DNA of 46,356 nucleotides from an uncultured Collinsella sp. (GCA_902468695.1 CABQZS010000262.1:1-46356), one strand, 5' to 3'. Counted from the first letter of the stretch, positions 30,556-38,508 are shown. The notes: generated by a model not told the origin, from the sequence alone. Program-made: numbers and translations.

Positions 30556-30984
30556 CTAGCCCTCGACCTCGACGAGCTCGATATCAAAGTTGAGGTCCTT
30601 GCCGGCCAACTCGTGGTTGGCGTCGAGCGTCACGGCCTCGGGCGTCACGTCGATGACAACGGCGGGGACGGGCATGCCGCTCGGCGTGGACAGGAAAAGC
30701 TTCATGCCCTTCTCGATCTGCTCGATGTTGGGAACCTGTTCGGCCGGGAAGGTCAGGACCATCTCGGGATTGTGCTCGCCGTAGGCATCGGCAGCAGGAA
30801 TGTGCACGGTCTTCTTCTCGCCCACCTGCATGTCGACAACAGCGGCGTCGAAGCCCTTGATCATCTGACCGGCGCCGCAGGTGAACTCCAGCGGCTCGCC
30901 GCGATCGTAGGAGCTATCGAACTGCGTGCCGTCGTCGAGCGTGCCGCGATAATGGGTCTTGACCTTCTTGCCCTGGTTGGACAT
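30556..30984 (-). CDS. SlyD-like FKBP-type peptidyl-prolyl isomerase
   Basis: 142 residues from ATG at 30984 with GGAGGTTACC upstream. GKKVKTHYRGTLDDGTQFDSSYDRGEPLEFTCGAGQMIKGFDAAVVDMQVGEKKTVHIPAADAYGEHNPEMV is the split FKBP domain, with an insert-in-flap chaperone domain at about 70-125 (VLTFPAEQVPNIEQIEKGM ... VTPEAVTLDANHELAGKDLNFDIELVEVEG). NHELAGKDLNFDIEL is the SlyD hallmark. The metal-binding His/Cys-rich tail of E. coli SlyD is absent. The family catalyses proline isomerisation and helps fold, and in some cases metallate, cytosolic proteins. It is paired with a UreE-like gene three bases downstream, which supports a nickel- or metal-insertion role. Confidence 0.92.
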   Translation of the reverse strand: MSNQGKKVKTHYRGTLDDGTQFDSSYDRGEPLEFTCGAGQMIKGFDAAVVDMQVGEKKTVHIPAADAYGEHNPEMVLTFPAEQVPNIEQIEKGMKLFLSTPSGMPVPAVVIDVTPEAVTLDANHELAGKDLNFDIELVEVEG

Positions 30985-31104
30985 GGTAACCTCCGTAATA
31001 AGGGCGGCGCACAACGCGGGCCGCCATGAACATATGGCGCTAACTATACCCTAGTCATACAATTCAATGACAGTTTGCAAAGAAACGCTGCAACCGGAGG
31101 AACC

Positions 31105-32118
31105 ATGGCATATCCCGTATTTGATCTACACTGCGACACCGCCGACCGCATCGGCTGGGCCACGCTCGATCTCGACCTGCGCTTTACCGCCGGCACCGAC
31201 GGTTATTTCCCCGGCGACGAAACGCATCCGCAAGATTTCGACCTCATCGAGGGCAACGCCTGCGCCATCTCGCTCGCAAAGATCGGCAACACGCCGTGGG
31301 CACAGTGCTTCGCCACGTTTGTCCCCGATGAGATTCCCACCGCCCACGCCGCGCGCTTCCAGGCGCAGATCATGGCGCACATGAGCGGCCAGGCAATGCT
31401 CAACCACGACCGCATGGTCAACGTACGCAGCGCGGCAGACATTCGCCCCGCGCTCAAAGACGGCAAGGTCGCCTGCATCCACACCATCGAAAACGCCACG
31501 TTCTTTGCCGAGGACCCCGCGCTGATCGAGGTGCTTAAGAGCCTGGGCGTGCTTATGTCGTCACTCAGCTGGAACGCGCAGGGACCGCTCGCGAGCGGAC
31601 ACGATACCCACGCCGGCCTCACCGCCGCCGGCATCGAGGCACTTACGCAGATGGAGCACGCCGGCATGGTACTCGACGTCTCCCACCTCAACGATGAGTG
31701 CTTTGACGAGGTCGCCGCCCGCGCCACGCGTCCCTTCGTCGCCAGCCACTCCAACTCCCGTGCGGTTTGCGGCGCCAAACGCAACCTTACCGACGACCAG
31801 TTCCGTACCATTCGCGACATGGGTGGCATCGTCGGCCTCAACTACTGCAGCGAGTTCCTTTCCAACGACGCAACCGACAAGACCGCCGCAGACGTCACCT
31901 TCGACCAGCTGGCGGCACATATCGAGCACTGGCTCGACCTGGGCGGCGAGGACGTCATCGCGCTCGGCGGCGACTGGGACGGCGCCACTGTGCCCGCTTT
32001 CCTCTCCGATGCCAGCAAGATGCCCGAGTTCCAGAACATGCTTTCCAAGCATTTTGGCAAGACCGTGATGCAAAAGCTCTGCAGCGACAACGCGCTTGCC
32101 TTCTTCGAGCGTTATTAA
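31105..32118 (+). CDS. Membrane-dipeptidase-like metallopeptidase (M19)
   Basis: 337 residues from ATG at 31105 with CCGGAGGAACC upstream. FDLHCDTADRI holds the first zinc His-x-Asp pair, ACIHTIENATFF the bridging glutamate region, LDVSHLND and FVASHSNSRAVC the next two histidines, and ALGGDWDGAT the final aspartate, so the binuclear zinc site of family M19 is intact. M19 enzymes hydrolyse dipeptides, including some with D-residues. There is no signal peptide, so the protein is cytosolic. It is divergent from the SlyD-like gene and is followed after 74 bases by a YgjP-type metalloprotease gene. Confidence 0.93.
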   Translation: MAYPVFDLHCDTADRIGWATLDLDLRFTAGTDGYFPGDETHPQDFDLIEGNACAISLAKIGNTPWAQCFATFVPDEIPTAHAARFQAQIMAHMSGQAMLNHDRMVNVRSAADIRPALKDGKVACIHTIENATFFAEDPALIEVLKSLGVLMSSLSWNAQGPLASGHDTHAGLTAAGIEALTQMEHAGMVLDVSHLNDECFDEVAARATRPFVASHSNSRAVCGAKRNLTDDQFRTIRDMGGIVGLNYCSEFLSNDATDKTAADVTFDQLAAHIEHWLDLGGEDVIALGGDWDGATVPAFLSDASKMPEFQNMLSKHFGKTVMQKLCSDNALAFFERY

Positions 32119-32192
32119 TTTCACATCCCTTGAGCGGGCCGGCATGCCGAACGGTCGACATGCCGGCCCGTCCCCAATCTGAAGGACCGCTT

Positions 32193-32969
32193 TTGACGCA
32201 GCAGTTTACGATTTCCGTATCCCGACCGGATGGGACGCCCATCCCCGTCGTAGTTACCAAAAAGCGCGTCAAGAACTTCAACCTACGCGTCACATCGAGT
32301 GGTGAGGTCCACGCCAGTGCACCGCTCGGCGCCAGCCGCGAGCGCATCGAAGCGTTTGTAAAGCGCAACAGTGCCTGGATTGTCAACCGACTTGCCCAGC
32401 GTGAGCGACGTCAGGCGACGGCGCGAGAGCCGCTCAGTCCCTCGTCCATCATTGCACTTTGGGGCAAGCCCGTCACGGTACAGGATGCGCTCGATCACAA
32501 CTTTGCATCACCCGTACCGCGACCCAAGCAGGCCACCTTCGCAAGTTTTATGGGCGTCGATAGACCGAACGAGCGTCCGCAGACCCGGTACCGCGCAAGC
32601 ATCGACAGTCTATCGCCCGAAGAGCTCCAGGCGCGTATCGCCCAACTCTATACAACCGAGGTCACCGCGGCGCTACGCGACATCGCGCACGCATACGAAA
32701 TCGCAATGGGTGTCGCCGTTTCTCGCGTTTCCGTACGCAGCATGAAAACGCGTTGGGGCTCATGCACTCCCAAATCCGGCGCCGTTCGCATCGCACGAGA
32801 ACTTGCCGCCTACCCCGTCGAATGCCTCGACATGGTTGTCGCCCACGAGCTCGTCCACTTGCTCGAGCCAAGCCACAATCAGCGGTTTCACGCCTTGCTC
32901 GACACGTACTGCCCCAACAATAGAGCACTGTCCCAGCGGCTCAAGCAGCCACCCATAGAGACATATTAG
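32193..32969 (+). CDS. YgjP-type (DUF45) zinc metalloprotease
   Basis: 258 residues from TTG at 32193, chosen because GAAGGACC lies upstream and no ATG fits. VTKKRVKNFNLRVTSSGEVHASAPLGASRERIEAFVKRNSAWIVNRL is the N-terminal beta domain of the family. The catalytic part holds SVRSMKTRWGSCTPKSGAVRIARELAAYPVECLDMVVAHELVHLLEPSHNQRFHALL, with the HExxH zinc motif, the distal His and the RWGSC element. YgjP-like proteins are cytosolic proteases sometimes linked to restriction systems (YgjP/HsdR neighbours), but none is here. A roughly 45-residue insertion (PRPKQATFASFMGVDRPNERPQTRYRASIDS) separates the two parts. It converges with folB, leaving only six bases between stops. Confidence 0.9.
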   Translation: MTQQFTISVSRPDGTPIPVVVTKKRVKNFNLRVTSSGEVHASAPLGASRERIEAFVKRNSAWIVNRLAQRERRQATAREPLSPSSIIALWGKPVTVQDALDHNFASPVPRPKQATFASFMGVDRPNERPQTRYRASIDSLSPEELQARIAQLYTTEVTAALRDIAHAYEIAMGVAVSRVSVRSMKTRWGSCTPKSGAVRIARELAAYPVECLDMVVAHELVHLLEPSHNQRFHALLDTYCPNNRALSQRLKQPPIETY

Positions 32970-32975
32970 AACCGG

Positions 32976-33461
32976 TTAGCGCACGCGCTCGATCTCGACA
33001 CCGCAGCTTGCCAGGGGAAGACCGACGGGCGCCCAAGGCTTATCGAGCTTAACGCGCACGCCAAGCAGCAGGGGGCAACGACGTAGCAGCATCTGGGCCA
33101 CGCCCTCGGCTGCAGCCTCGATGAGCTTAAACGTATGCTCGCGCAGATAGCCATCGACATCGTGGCACACCGAGCCATAGTCAATCGAGGCGTCCAAGTC
33201 ATCGTGCTCTCCCGCTGCACGCAGGTTGGCATAGAGCACCAAGGACACGATGAATTTCTGGCCCAGCGCGTTCTCTTCGGGATACACGCCGTGGTTGGCA
33301 AAGACCTCGAGACCGTCGATAGTAATGCGATCGGCATGGCGCAGATCGTCATAGCTCACGTGGGGCACCGCCGTTGCGGTGGATATTTCGCCCCTTCCAC
33401 GGCGGGCGAGCTCGGCGCCTTCAGTCTTGGTTGCATTCTCGGGCAGTTTCTTGTTACTCAT
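32976..33461 (-). CDS. folB: Dihydroneopterin aldolase
   Basis: 161 residues with AAGGAG upstream of the ATG. RITIDGLEVFANHGVYPEENALGQKFIVSLVLYAN is the FolB core, with the substrate Glu in YPEEN. LDASIDYGSVCHDVDGYLREHTFKLIEAAAEGVAQMLL and VKLDKPWAPVG (catalytic-region Lys141) complete it. It converts 7,8-dihydroneopterin to 6-hydroxymethyl-dihydropterin in folate synthesis. Usual length is about 120; the first 40 residues here are an extension with low conservation (NKKLPENATKTEGAELARRGRG). It is downstream of folE and an HD-domain gene on the same strand. Confidence 0.93.
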   Translation of the reverse strand: MSNKKLPENATKTEGAELARRGRGEISTATAVPHVSYDDLRHADRITIDGLEVFANHGVYPEENALGQKFIVSLVLYANLRAAGEHDDLDASIDYGSVCHDVDGYLREHTFKLIEAAAEGVAQMLLRRCPLLLGVRVKLDKPWAPVGLPLASCGVEIERVR

Positions 33462-33503
33462 CGCGATCGTCTCCTTCGTTTAGAACCCCGACCGCGCAAC
33501 TAA

Positions 33504-34085
33504 CTACACGCGAATCGACAGGTTCTTTTTATCATCGCTCCAGTTGCAAGCATTGCGCGCGGGGCATGCAAAGCAGGCGCGCGACGCTTTGTCGGCTGCA
33601 TAGAGCAGACGCTCAAGCGGTTGGCTGTTCACGCGCAGCTTTCGATGGCCCAGAATGGCCGTCTTAATGGCTGCGGCATCGGCCGGCTCAAACGCCACGT
33701 CATCGGGCATACCGCCGAGAATCGCATCAGCGACGCGTTCGCTCGCAACATCATGGGATATACCCGATTCATACTGTTCATCTTTGCCGATATCGTGAAG
33801 AAGTGCCGTGGCGTAGATGACCTCGCGGTCAAATTCGAGCTGTTCCTCGAGATTCTTGATCCACATAATGCGAGCGACATCGAGCAGATGGTCAATACCG
33901 TGGCGGCAGAAGATGCGTCCCGATTCCAACTGCGCAATGTTGCCCAGGTGCCGCCGAAACAGCCCGTTGGCACAAATGTAATCAATGCGAGGCATGGCAC
34001 CAAAGGGGGCCAGGCCCGAAGCCATGAAGCCGCGACGCGACGTCCCCTCATCGGTCTTCGATGTAAAGTCGTTGACGACCCTCAT
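33504..34085 (-). CDS. HD-domain phosphohydrolase in the folate cluster
   Basis: 193 residues from ATG at 34085, one base after the folE stop, so translation is coupled; internal starts at Met21 or Met31 are possible. His62 (CRHGIDHLLDV), His97-Asp98 (ATALLHDIGKD) and Asp165 (LLYAADKASR) give the HD metal site. A Cys cluster follows, CFACPARNACNW (171-182), which could bind a metal or cluster. HD enzymes hydrolyse phosphate esters. Its place between folE and folB is suggestive: folate synthesis needs a phosphatase step from dihydroneopterin triphosphate to dihydroneopterin, and no Nudix FolQ gene is seen. A role in that step is inference. Confidence 0.85.
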   Translation of the reverse strand: MRVVNDFTSKTDEGTSRRGFMASGLAPFGAMPRIDYICANGLFRRHLGNIAQLESGRIFCRHGIDHLLDVARIMWIKNLEEQLEFDREVIYATALLHDIGKDEQYESGISHDVASERVADAILGGMPDDVAFEPADAAAIKTAILGHRKLRVNSQPLERLLYAADKASRACFACPARNACNWSDDKKNLSIRV

Positions 34086-34086
34086 G

Positions 34087-34644
34087 CTAACGGCCCAGCA
34101 TCCTAAAGAACCGCTCCTCGAGCGCGGGATCGGTCTCAAAGACGCCGCGGCGAGCGAGCGTCACGGTCTTGGTGCCGGGCTTTTGCACGCCGCGCATGGT
34201 CATGCACATATGCTCAGCCTCCATGAGCACAATCGCTCCCTGGGGAGCGAGATAATCCATGAGGGCGTCGGCAACCTGCGCACACAGCTGCTCCTGCAGC
34301 TGCAGACGACGGGCATAGACTTCAACCGTGCGAGCGAGCTTAGACAGACCCGCCACGCGACCGTTAGGGATATAGCCGATCGCAGCCTTGCCATAAAACG
34401 GCAGCAGATGGTGCTCGCACAGCGAGTAGAACGTGATGTCGCGCTCGATAACCAAATCGTTCGAAGCGACGGCAAAGGTTTTGGACAGGTGCTCCTCGGC
34501 ACTCTGGTCCATACCGCCGGCGATCTCACCATACATACGGGCAACGCGCGCCGGGGTCTCCAGCAGGCCCTCACGAGTTGGGTCCTCGCCTATGCCCTCA
34601 AGCAACAGCTTAATGGCGGCCTCGACTTTTTCCTGATCGACCAT
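34087..34644 (-). CDS. folE: GTP cyclohydrolase I
   Basis: 185 residues from ATG at 34644 with GTGAGGCCC upstream. The zinc ligands Cys76 and His79 (YSLCEHHLLPFYG) and Cys147 (HMCMTMRGVQKPG) are present, as are GRVAGLSKLARTVEVYARRLQLQEQL and the C-terminal TVTLARRGVFETDPALEERFF. It converts GTP to dihydroneopterin triphosphate, the first step of folate synthesis. It follows nrdG by 66 bases and leads the HD-folB genes, probably one transcript. Confidence 0.96.
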   Translation of the reverse strand: MVDQEKVEAAIKLLLEGIGEDPTREGLLETPARVARMYGEIAGGMDQSAEEHLSKTFAVASNDLVIERDITFYSLCEHHLLPFYGKAAIGYIPNGRVAGLSKLARTVEVYARRLQLQEQLCAQVADALMDYLAPQGAIVLMEAEHMCMTMRGVQKPGTKTVTLARRGVFETDPALEERFFRMLGR

Positions 34645-34710
34645 CTGGGCCTCACTTTTCCGATTTTGCGTTCGCGCTATGGTACCACGCCCTTTGGCGT
34701 CGGCCACAAG

Positions 34711-35292
34711 CTACATAGTATGGGTCGAATAGACCGGATCGTCCCGCCAAAGCTCCACAGCGTCGCAAAGCGCAACACCCTCACGCACAGCGCGGTCGCG
34801 CGTAGCGTTCATATCGATCACACGCTGGTTACTCGAGCCCCTAAAGCGCAATGAGATATCGTACAGATCCTGAACGAACGGGCCGTCCACCAACATGTCG
34901 AGGCAGGCCAGGATACGGTTCGTCACCTCGGTATGATGACGGCCACCTGGCATAAGCTCCTCGAGCACGTCGCCGGTAAAGCACCAAATGGTCTTGCCCG
35001 ACCCCGCGGGATAGGCCGCACGCACGCGTTCGATAAAGTCAACAAGCCCCGCCTGATTCTCGGGCTCCATAGGCTCGCCGCCCAGAATCGTCAGGCCGTC
35101 AATAAAGGGATGATCGAGGCTCTCGATAATCTTGTCCTCGACGACACGATCGAACAGTTCACCCGCGGCAAAGTCCCACGCGACGGAGTTAAAGCAGTTC
35201 TTGCACCCGCGACGGCACCCGCTCACAAACAGAGAAGTACGAACGCCTTCCCCATCAGCAATGTCGAAATACTTAATGTTCGCGTAGTTCAT
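34711..35292 (-). CDS. nrdG: Anaerobic ribonucleotide reductase activating protein
   Basis: 193 residues from ATG at 35292, supported by GGGAGAG upstream. Cys26, Cys30 and Cys33 in VSGCRRGCKNCFN bind the radical-SAM [4Fe-4S] cluster. LTILGGEPMEPENQAGLVDFIERVR and WCFTGDVLEEL are the usual NrdG continuation. It uses S-adenosylmethionine and reduced flavodoxin or ferredoxin to put the glycyl radical on NrdD, encoded upstream. A large palindrome lies immediately behind the ribosome site. A further large repeat separates it from nrdD, so nrdG may depend on read-through or a promoter I could not identify in the 35392-35569 stretch. Confidence 0.95.
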   Translation of the reverse strand: MNYANIKYFDIADGEGVRTSLFVSGCRRGCKNCFNSVAWDFAAGELFDRVVEDKIIESLDHPFIDGLTILGGEPMEPENQAGLVDFIERVRAAYPAGSGKTIWCFTGDVLEELMPGGRHHTEVTNRILACLDMLVDGPFVQDLYDISLRFRGSSNQRVIDMNATRDRAVREGVALCDAVELWRDDPVYSTHTM

Positions 35293-35307
35293 AGATAACT
35301 CTCCCGG

Positions 35308-35391
35308 GAGGCCGGGACATATCATCCCGTCCTCAAACATTCTCGGCCTTCGGCCTGCGAAACTGCGGGCGGGACGATATGTCCCGGCCTC
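35308..35391. repeat. Large inverted repeat next to the nrdG ribosome site
   Basis: Arms 35308-35332 and 35367-35391 match at 23 of 25 positions (gaggccgggacatatc...). The stem starts three bases behind the nrdG Shine-Dalgarno. A second small dyad (ggccttcggcc) sits in the loop. Confidence 0.75.
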
Positions 35392-35569
35392 ATGCAAAGG
35401 GTAACTCAATGAACGAAGCGAACATCGAGTATAGGGTTCGAGGTCCAATAGAAACCTTGTTGCAGCTCAACCGCCATCGCAAGCAAAGCGTTGTTGCAAG
35501 TCAACTCATTTCCGCTAAGAACTTCGAGGGGTGAGCAGACCGCGCGCTGCATCTCAGCTACGTCAACTT
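35392..35569. other. Unassigned 178-bp stretch between the two nrdG-nrdD repeats
   Basis: No reading frame with a ribosome site, no clear promoter and no strong hairpin is visible on either strand. Confidence 0.5.
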
Positions 35570-35707
35570 GGCCGCCCCGTAGCGAGGCCCCGGACCTTTG
35601 CTCGATATGAGTTCCGCACGAACAGGAGGCGCCAGTGGCGCCTCCGTCGTGAGCCAGGACTGTCCGAAATAGCGAGTAAAGGTCCGGGGCCTCGCTACGG
35701 GGCGGCC
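35570..35707. repeat. 138-bp nested inverted repeat (MITE- or REP-like) between nrdD and nrdG
   Basis: Outer arms of 35 nt (35570-35604 and 35673-35707) match at 34 of 35 positions. The 68-nt interior contains a perfect 9-bp hairpin (ggaggcgcc / ggcgcctcc, 35625-35645). It ends 11 bases past the nrdD stop. There is no T-tract. Size and symmetry suit a non-autonomous mobile repeat or an RNA-stabilising stem. Confidence 0.85.
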
Positions 35708-35718
35708 TGGGATGGTTA

Positions 35719-37941
35719 TTAGAGATGCAGCACGCGGTCGCGGATCTCCTCGGTTCGACCCTGGTTCCAGAACTGGGTACCGATGTAGCCGCACGTACGA
35801 CGGGCGACGTTCATCTTCTCCTGATCGCGGTTGCCGCAATTGGGGCACTCCCACACCAGTTTGCCATCGTCCTCGACAATCTTGATCTCGCCGTCGTAGC
35901 CGCACACCTGGCAATAATCGCTCTTGGTGTTGAGCTCGGCGTACATGATGTTGTCGTAGATGTACTGCATCACGCGAATGACAGCCTTGAGGTTGTCCTG
36001 CATGTTGGGAACCTCGACGTAGGAGATGGCACCGCCCGGCGAAAGCTGCTGGAACATACCCTCGAACTTGAGCTTGTCGAATGCGTCGATCTCCTCGGAC
36101 ACGTGGACGTGGTAGCTGTTGGTAATGTAGCCCTTGTCCGTCACGCCCGGGATGATGCCAAAACGACGCTGCAGGCACTTAGCGAACTTGTAGGTCGTCG
36201 ACTCAAGCGGGGTACCGTACAGCGAGAAGTCAATATCGCTTTCGGCCTTCCACTCGGCGCACTTGTCGTTCATGCGCTGCATGACGGCCATGGCAAAGGG
36301 CGTGCCCTCCTTCTCGGTGTGGCTGTGGCCCGTCATGTACTTGACACACTCATACAGGCCGGCATAGCCCAGGCTGATGGTGGAGTATCCGCCCACGAGC
36401 AGCTTGTCGATTGTCTCGCCCTTCTTCAGACGAGCGAGGGCACCGTACTGCCACAGAATCGGTGCGGCGTCAGAAAGCGTACCCATCAGGCGCTCATGAC
36501 GGCACAGCAGGGCACGGTGGCACAGCTCAAGGCGCTCATCGAAGATCTTCCAGAACTTGTCCATATCCTGATGCGAGCTCAGCGCGACATCAGGCAGGTT
36601 GATGGTCACAACACCCTGGTTAAAGCGACCGTAGTACTTGGGCTTGTTCGGGTCATAGTTCAGCGCGTTGGCCACGTTGTTAAATCCGTTACCGGAGCGG
36701 TCGGGCGTCAGGAAGCTGCGACAACCCATGCAGGTATAGCAGTCGCCGTTGCCCGCGGTCTCGCCCTTCGACAGCTTGAGCTCGCGCATCTTCTTCTCAG
36801 AGATGTAGTCGGGCACCATACGCTTGGCGGTGCACTTCGCAGCCAGCTGGGTCAGGTAGAAGTACGGGGAATCCTCGTGAACGTTATCGTCCTCGAGCAC
36901 GTAGATGAGCTTGGGGAACGCCGGGGTGATCCACACGCCGGCTTCGTTCTTAACGCCCTCATAGCGCTGACGAAGCGTCTCCTCCACAATCATGGCAAGG
37001 TCGTGCTTCTCCTGGGGCGTACGGGCCTCATTGAGATACATAAAGACCGTCACGAACGGCGCCTGGCCATTCGTGGTCATAAGGGTCACGACCTGATACT
37101 GAATCGTCTGAACGCCGCGACGGATCTCGTCACGCAGGCGGTCCTCAACAACCTCGCGGACCTTTTCGGGAGATGCGGAAACGCCGAGCTCCTCGAGCTC
37201 GCGGGCGACCTCGCCGCGAATCTTCTGACGGCTCACCTCGACGAACGGGGCAAGATGGGTCAGCGAAATCGACTGGCCACCGTACTGGGAGGAAGCAACC
37301 TGGGCGATGATCTGCGTCGCGATGTTGCAGGCGGTCGAGAAGCTGTGCGGCTTCTCAATCAGCGTACCCGAGATAACAGTACCATTCTGGAGCATATCCT
37401 CCAGGTTCACCAGATCGCAGTTGTGCATGTGCTGGGCAAAATAATCCGAATCGTGGAAATGGATCAGGCCCTCATTATGGGCATCCACAATCTCCTGGGG
37501 CAGCAGCACACGCTGGGTCAGGTCCTTGGAGATCTCGCCGGCCATGTAGTCACGCTGAACGGAATTGACGGTCGGGTTCTTGTTGGAGTTCTCCTGCTTG
37601 ACCTCTTCGTTGTTGCACTCAATCAGCGACAGAATCTTGTCGTCGGTCGTGTTCTTCTGGCGCTTCAGGCTCTGAACATAGCGATAGATGATGTAATGGC
37701 GAGCGACCTCGTAGCAGTCGAGACGCATAATCTCGTCCTCGACCAGATCCTGAATCTCCTCGACCGACACGGTGTGGCCCGCGTTCTCGCATGCCTCGGC
37801 GACGTTTTGTGCCGCGTAAACCACCTGGCGGTCGGTAAGACGAGAGCTCTCCTCGACCTCCAAGTTTGCGGCGCGGATGGCATTGACAATCTTATCGATG
37901 TCAAAGACAACCTCGGTGCCGCTGCGCTTGATGATCTTCAT
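35719..37941 (-). CDS. nrdD: Anaerobic ribonucleoside-triphosphate reductase (class III)
   Basis: 740 residues. Residues 1-90 are an ATP-cone regulatory domain (KIIKRSGTEVVFDIDKIVNAIRAAN ... VEEIQDLVEDEIMRLDCYEVARHYIIYRYV). The barrel carries the substrate and thiyl-site segments, including DCYTCMGCRSFLTPDRSGNG and YGRFNQGVVTINLPDVALSS. The C-terminus holds a zinc site (YCQVCGYDG and WECPNCGNRD) and the glycyl-radical motif RRTCGYIGTQ with Gly718. It makes deoxyribonucleotides from NTPs without oxygen, so it is essential for anaerobic growth. AAGAGG precedes the ATG. Its promoter carries tandem NrdR boxes, and nrdG follows downstream. Confidence 0.97.
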   Translation of the reverse strand: MKIIKRSGTEVVFDIDKIVNAIRAANLEVEESSRLTDRQVVYAAQNVAEACENAGHTVSVEEIQDLVEDEIMRLDCYEVARHYIIYRYVQSLKRQKNTTDDKILSLIECNNEEVKQENSNKNPTVNSVQRDYMAGEISKDLTQRVLLPQEIVDAHNEGLIHFHDSDYFAQHMHNCDLVNLEDMLQNGTVISGTLIEKPHSFSTACNIATQIIAQVASSQYGGQSISLTHLAPFVEVSRQKIRGEVARELEELGVSASPEKVREVVEDRLRDEIRRGVQTIQYQVVTLMTTNGQAPFVTVFMYLNEARTPQEKHDLAMIVEETLRQRYEGVKNEAGVWITPAFPKLIYVLEDDNVHEDSPYFYLTQLAAKCTAKRMVPDYISEKKMRELKLSKGETAGNGDCYTCMGCRSFLTPDRSGNGFNNVANALNYDPNKPKYYGRFNQGVVTINLPDVALSSHQDMDKFWKIFDERLELCHRALLCRHERLMGTLSDAAPILWQYGALARLKKGETIDKLLVGGYSTISLGYAGLYECVKYMTGHSHTEKEGTPFAMAVMQRMNDKCAEWKAESDIDFSLYGTPLESTTYKFAKCLQRRFGIIPGVTDKGYITNSYHVHVSEEIDAFDKLKFEGMFQQLSPGGAISYVEVPNMQDNLKAVIRVMQYIYDNIMYAELNTKSDYCQVCGYDGEIKIVEDDGKLVWECPNCGNRDQEKMNVARRTCGYIGTQFWNQGRTEEIRDRVLHL

Positions 37942-38165
37942 CCTCTTGCCTCTTTCGCGTCGAAATCGTATTGCGCTTCAGAGCCAAACGATGCCCGGCA
38001 GGGCTTGCCCCTGTCTTGCGGCGCCGTCGCGCAATCTGTGTTTTCGAAAACCATAGGCCCTCATGCGGACAATCCTCGCAGCCAATCAAGGGGCTCGAAG
38101 ATCCATCCAAATGGGGCGAATAAGGTCCTCGTTCTCTGTCCGCCATCTATCATACGACAAAGAGG
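37942..38165 (-). other. Long 5' leader of nrdD
   Basis: From a start site predicted near 38161 the leader is about 220 nt. I find no known riboswitch consensus. A 30-codon frame beginning near 38150 lacks a ribosome site and is not called. Confidence 0.4.
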
Positions 38166-38213
38166 CATCTATATCCTGTATTCTTTTTTTAGGTCAAACA
38201 CAACATATAGTGT
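38166..38213. promoter_or_regulatory. nrdD promoter with tandem NrdR boxes
   Basis: ACACAACATATAGTGT at 38198-38213 matches the NrdR consensus (ACACWATATATWGTGT) almost perfectly. A weaker copy at 38166-38181 (catctatatcctgtat) lies exactly 32 bp away, the three-helical-turn spacing known for paired NrdR boxes. On the minus strand TTGACC (38192-38197) and TATAGA (38168-38173) with an 18-bp spacer form the promoter: box one abuts the -35 and box two covers the -10. Confidence 0.8.
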
Positions 38214-38414
38214 TTCAGCAGGTCAAAGCAATTAGTCATTTTGCAGACGCATTAATTATGAGGGGTTCTTGGCAAGTCGGTAAAACGTTACCAACACGGC
38301 TACCTGCATGGCAGTTATAAAACCCCCTTAGTCAAGCCGCTGACAAATCCTACCAAAACCAAGCCGCTCACGCCAAAAGAATCCAAAAGATTATACTTGA
38401 CCAACATGTTGCGG
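38214..38414. other. Intergenic stretch with no gene
   Basis: AT-rich in its right part. I see no ribosome site, tRNA-like fold or strong hairpin, only short A/C-rich words (cctaccaaaacc) that loosely recall the family A repeat. Confidence 0.4.
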
Positions 38415-38494
38415 TCGAATGCCGGCGGACGGAGCGACGGGACTGCAAACGCTCGGAAGACTGTAGCCCCGGCACCCCGTCCGCCGGCATTCGA
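38415..38494. repeat. 80-bp inverted repeat after the small membrane protein gene
   Basis: Perfect 18-bp arms (tcgaatgccggcggacgg and its complement) surround a 44-nt interior. It is 14 bases past the stop of the last gene of the acyl cluster and can act as its end. It lacks a T-tract. Confidence 0.75.
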
Positions 38495-38508
38495 TAGACG
38501 AGGAGCTA

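Noticed and set aside
35531..36178. Frames on both strands across the nrdD-nrdG repeat
   Set aside because: They arise from the palindrome itself and from the nrdD end in a wrong frame.
37942..38165. Cobalamin riboswitch in the nrdD leader
   Set aside because: No B12-box consensus seen; class III reductase does not use the cofactor.
35725..38235. 836-codon plus-strand frame opposite nrdD
   Set aside because: It is the exact antisense of a conserved 740-residue enzyme; GC-rich codon use leaves the opposite strand open. No ribosome site or family match.
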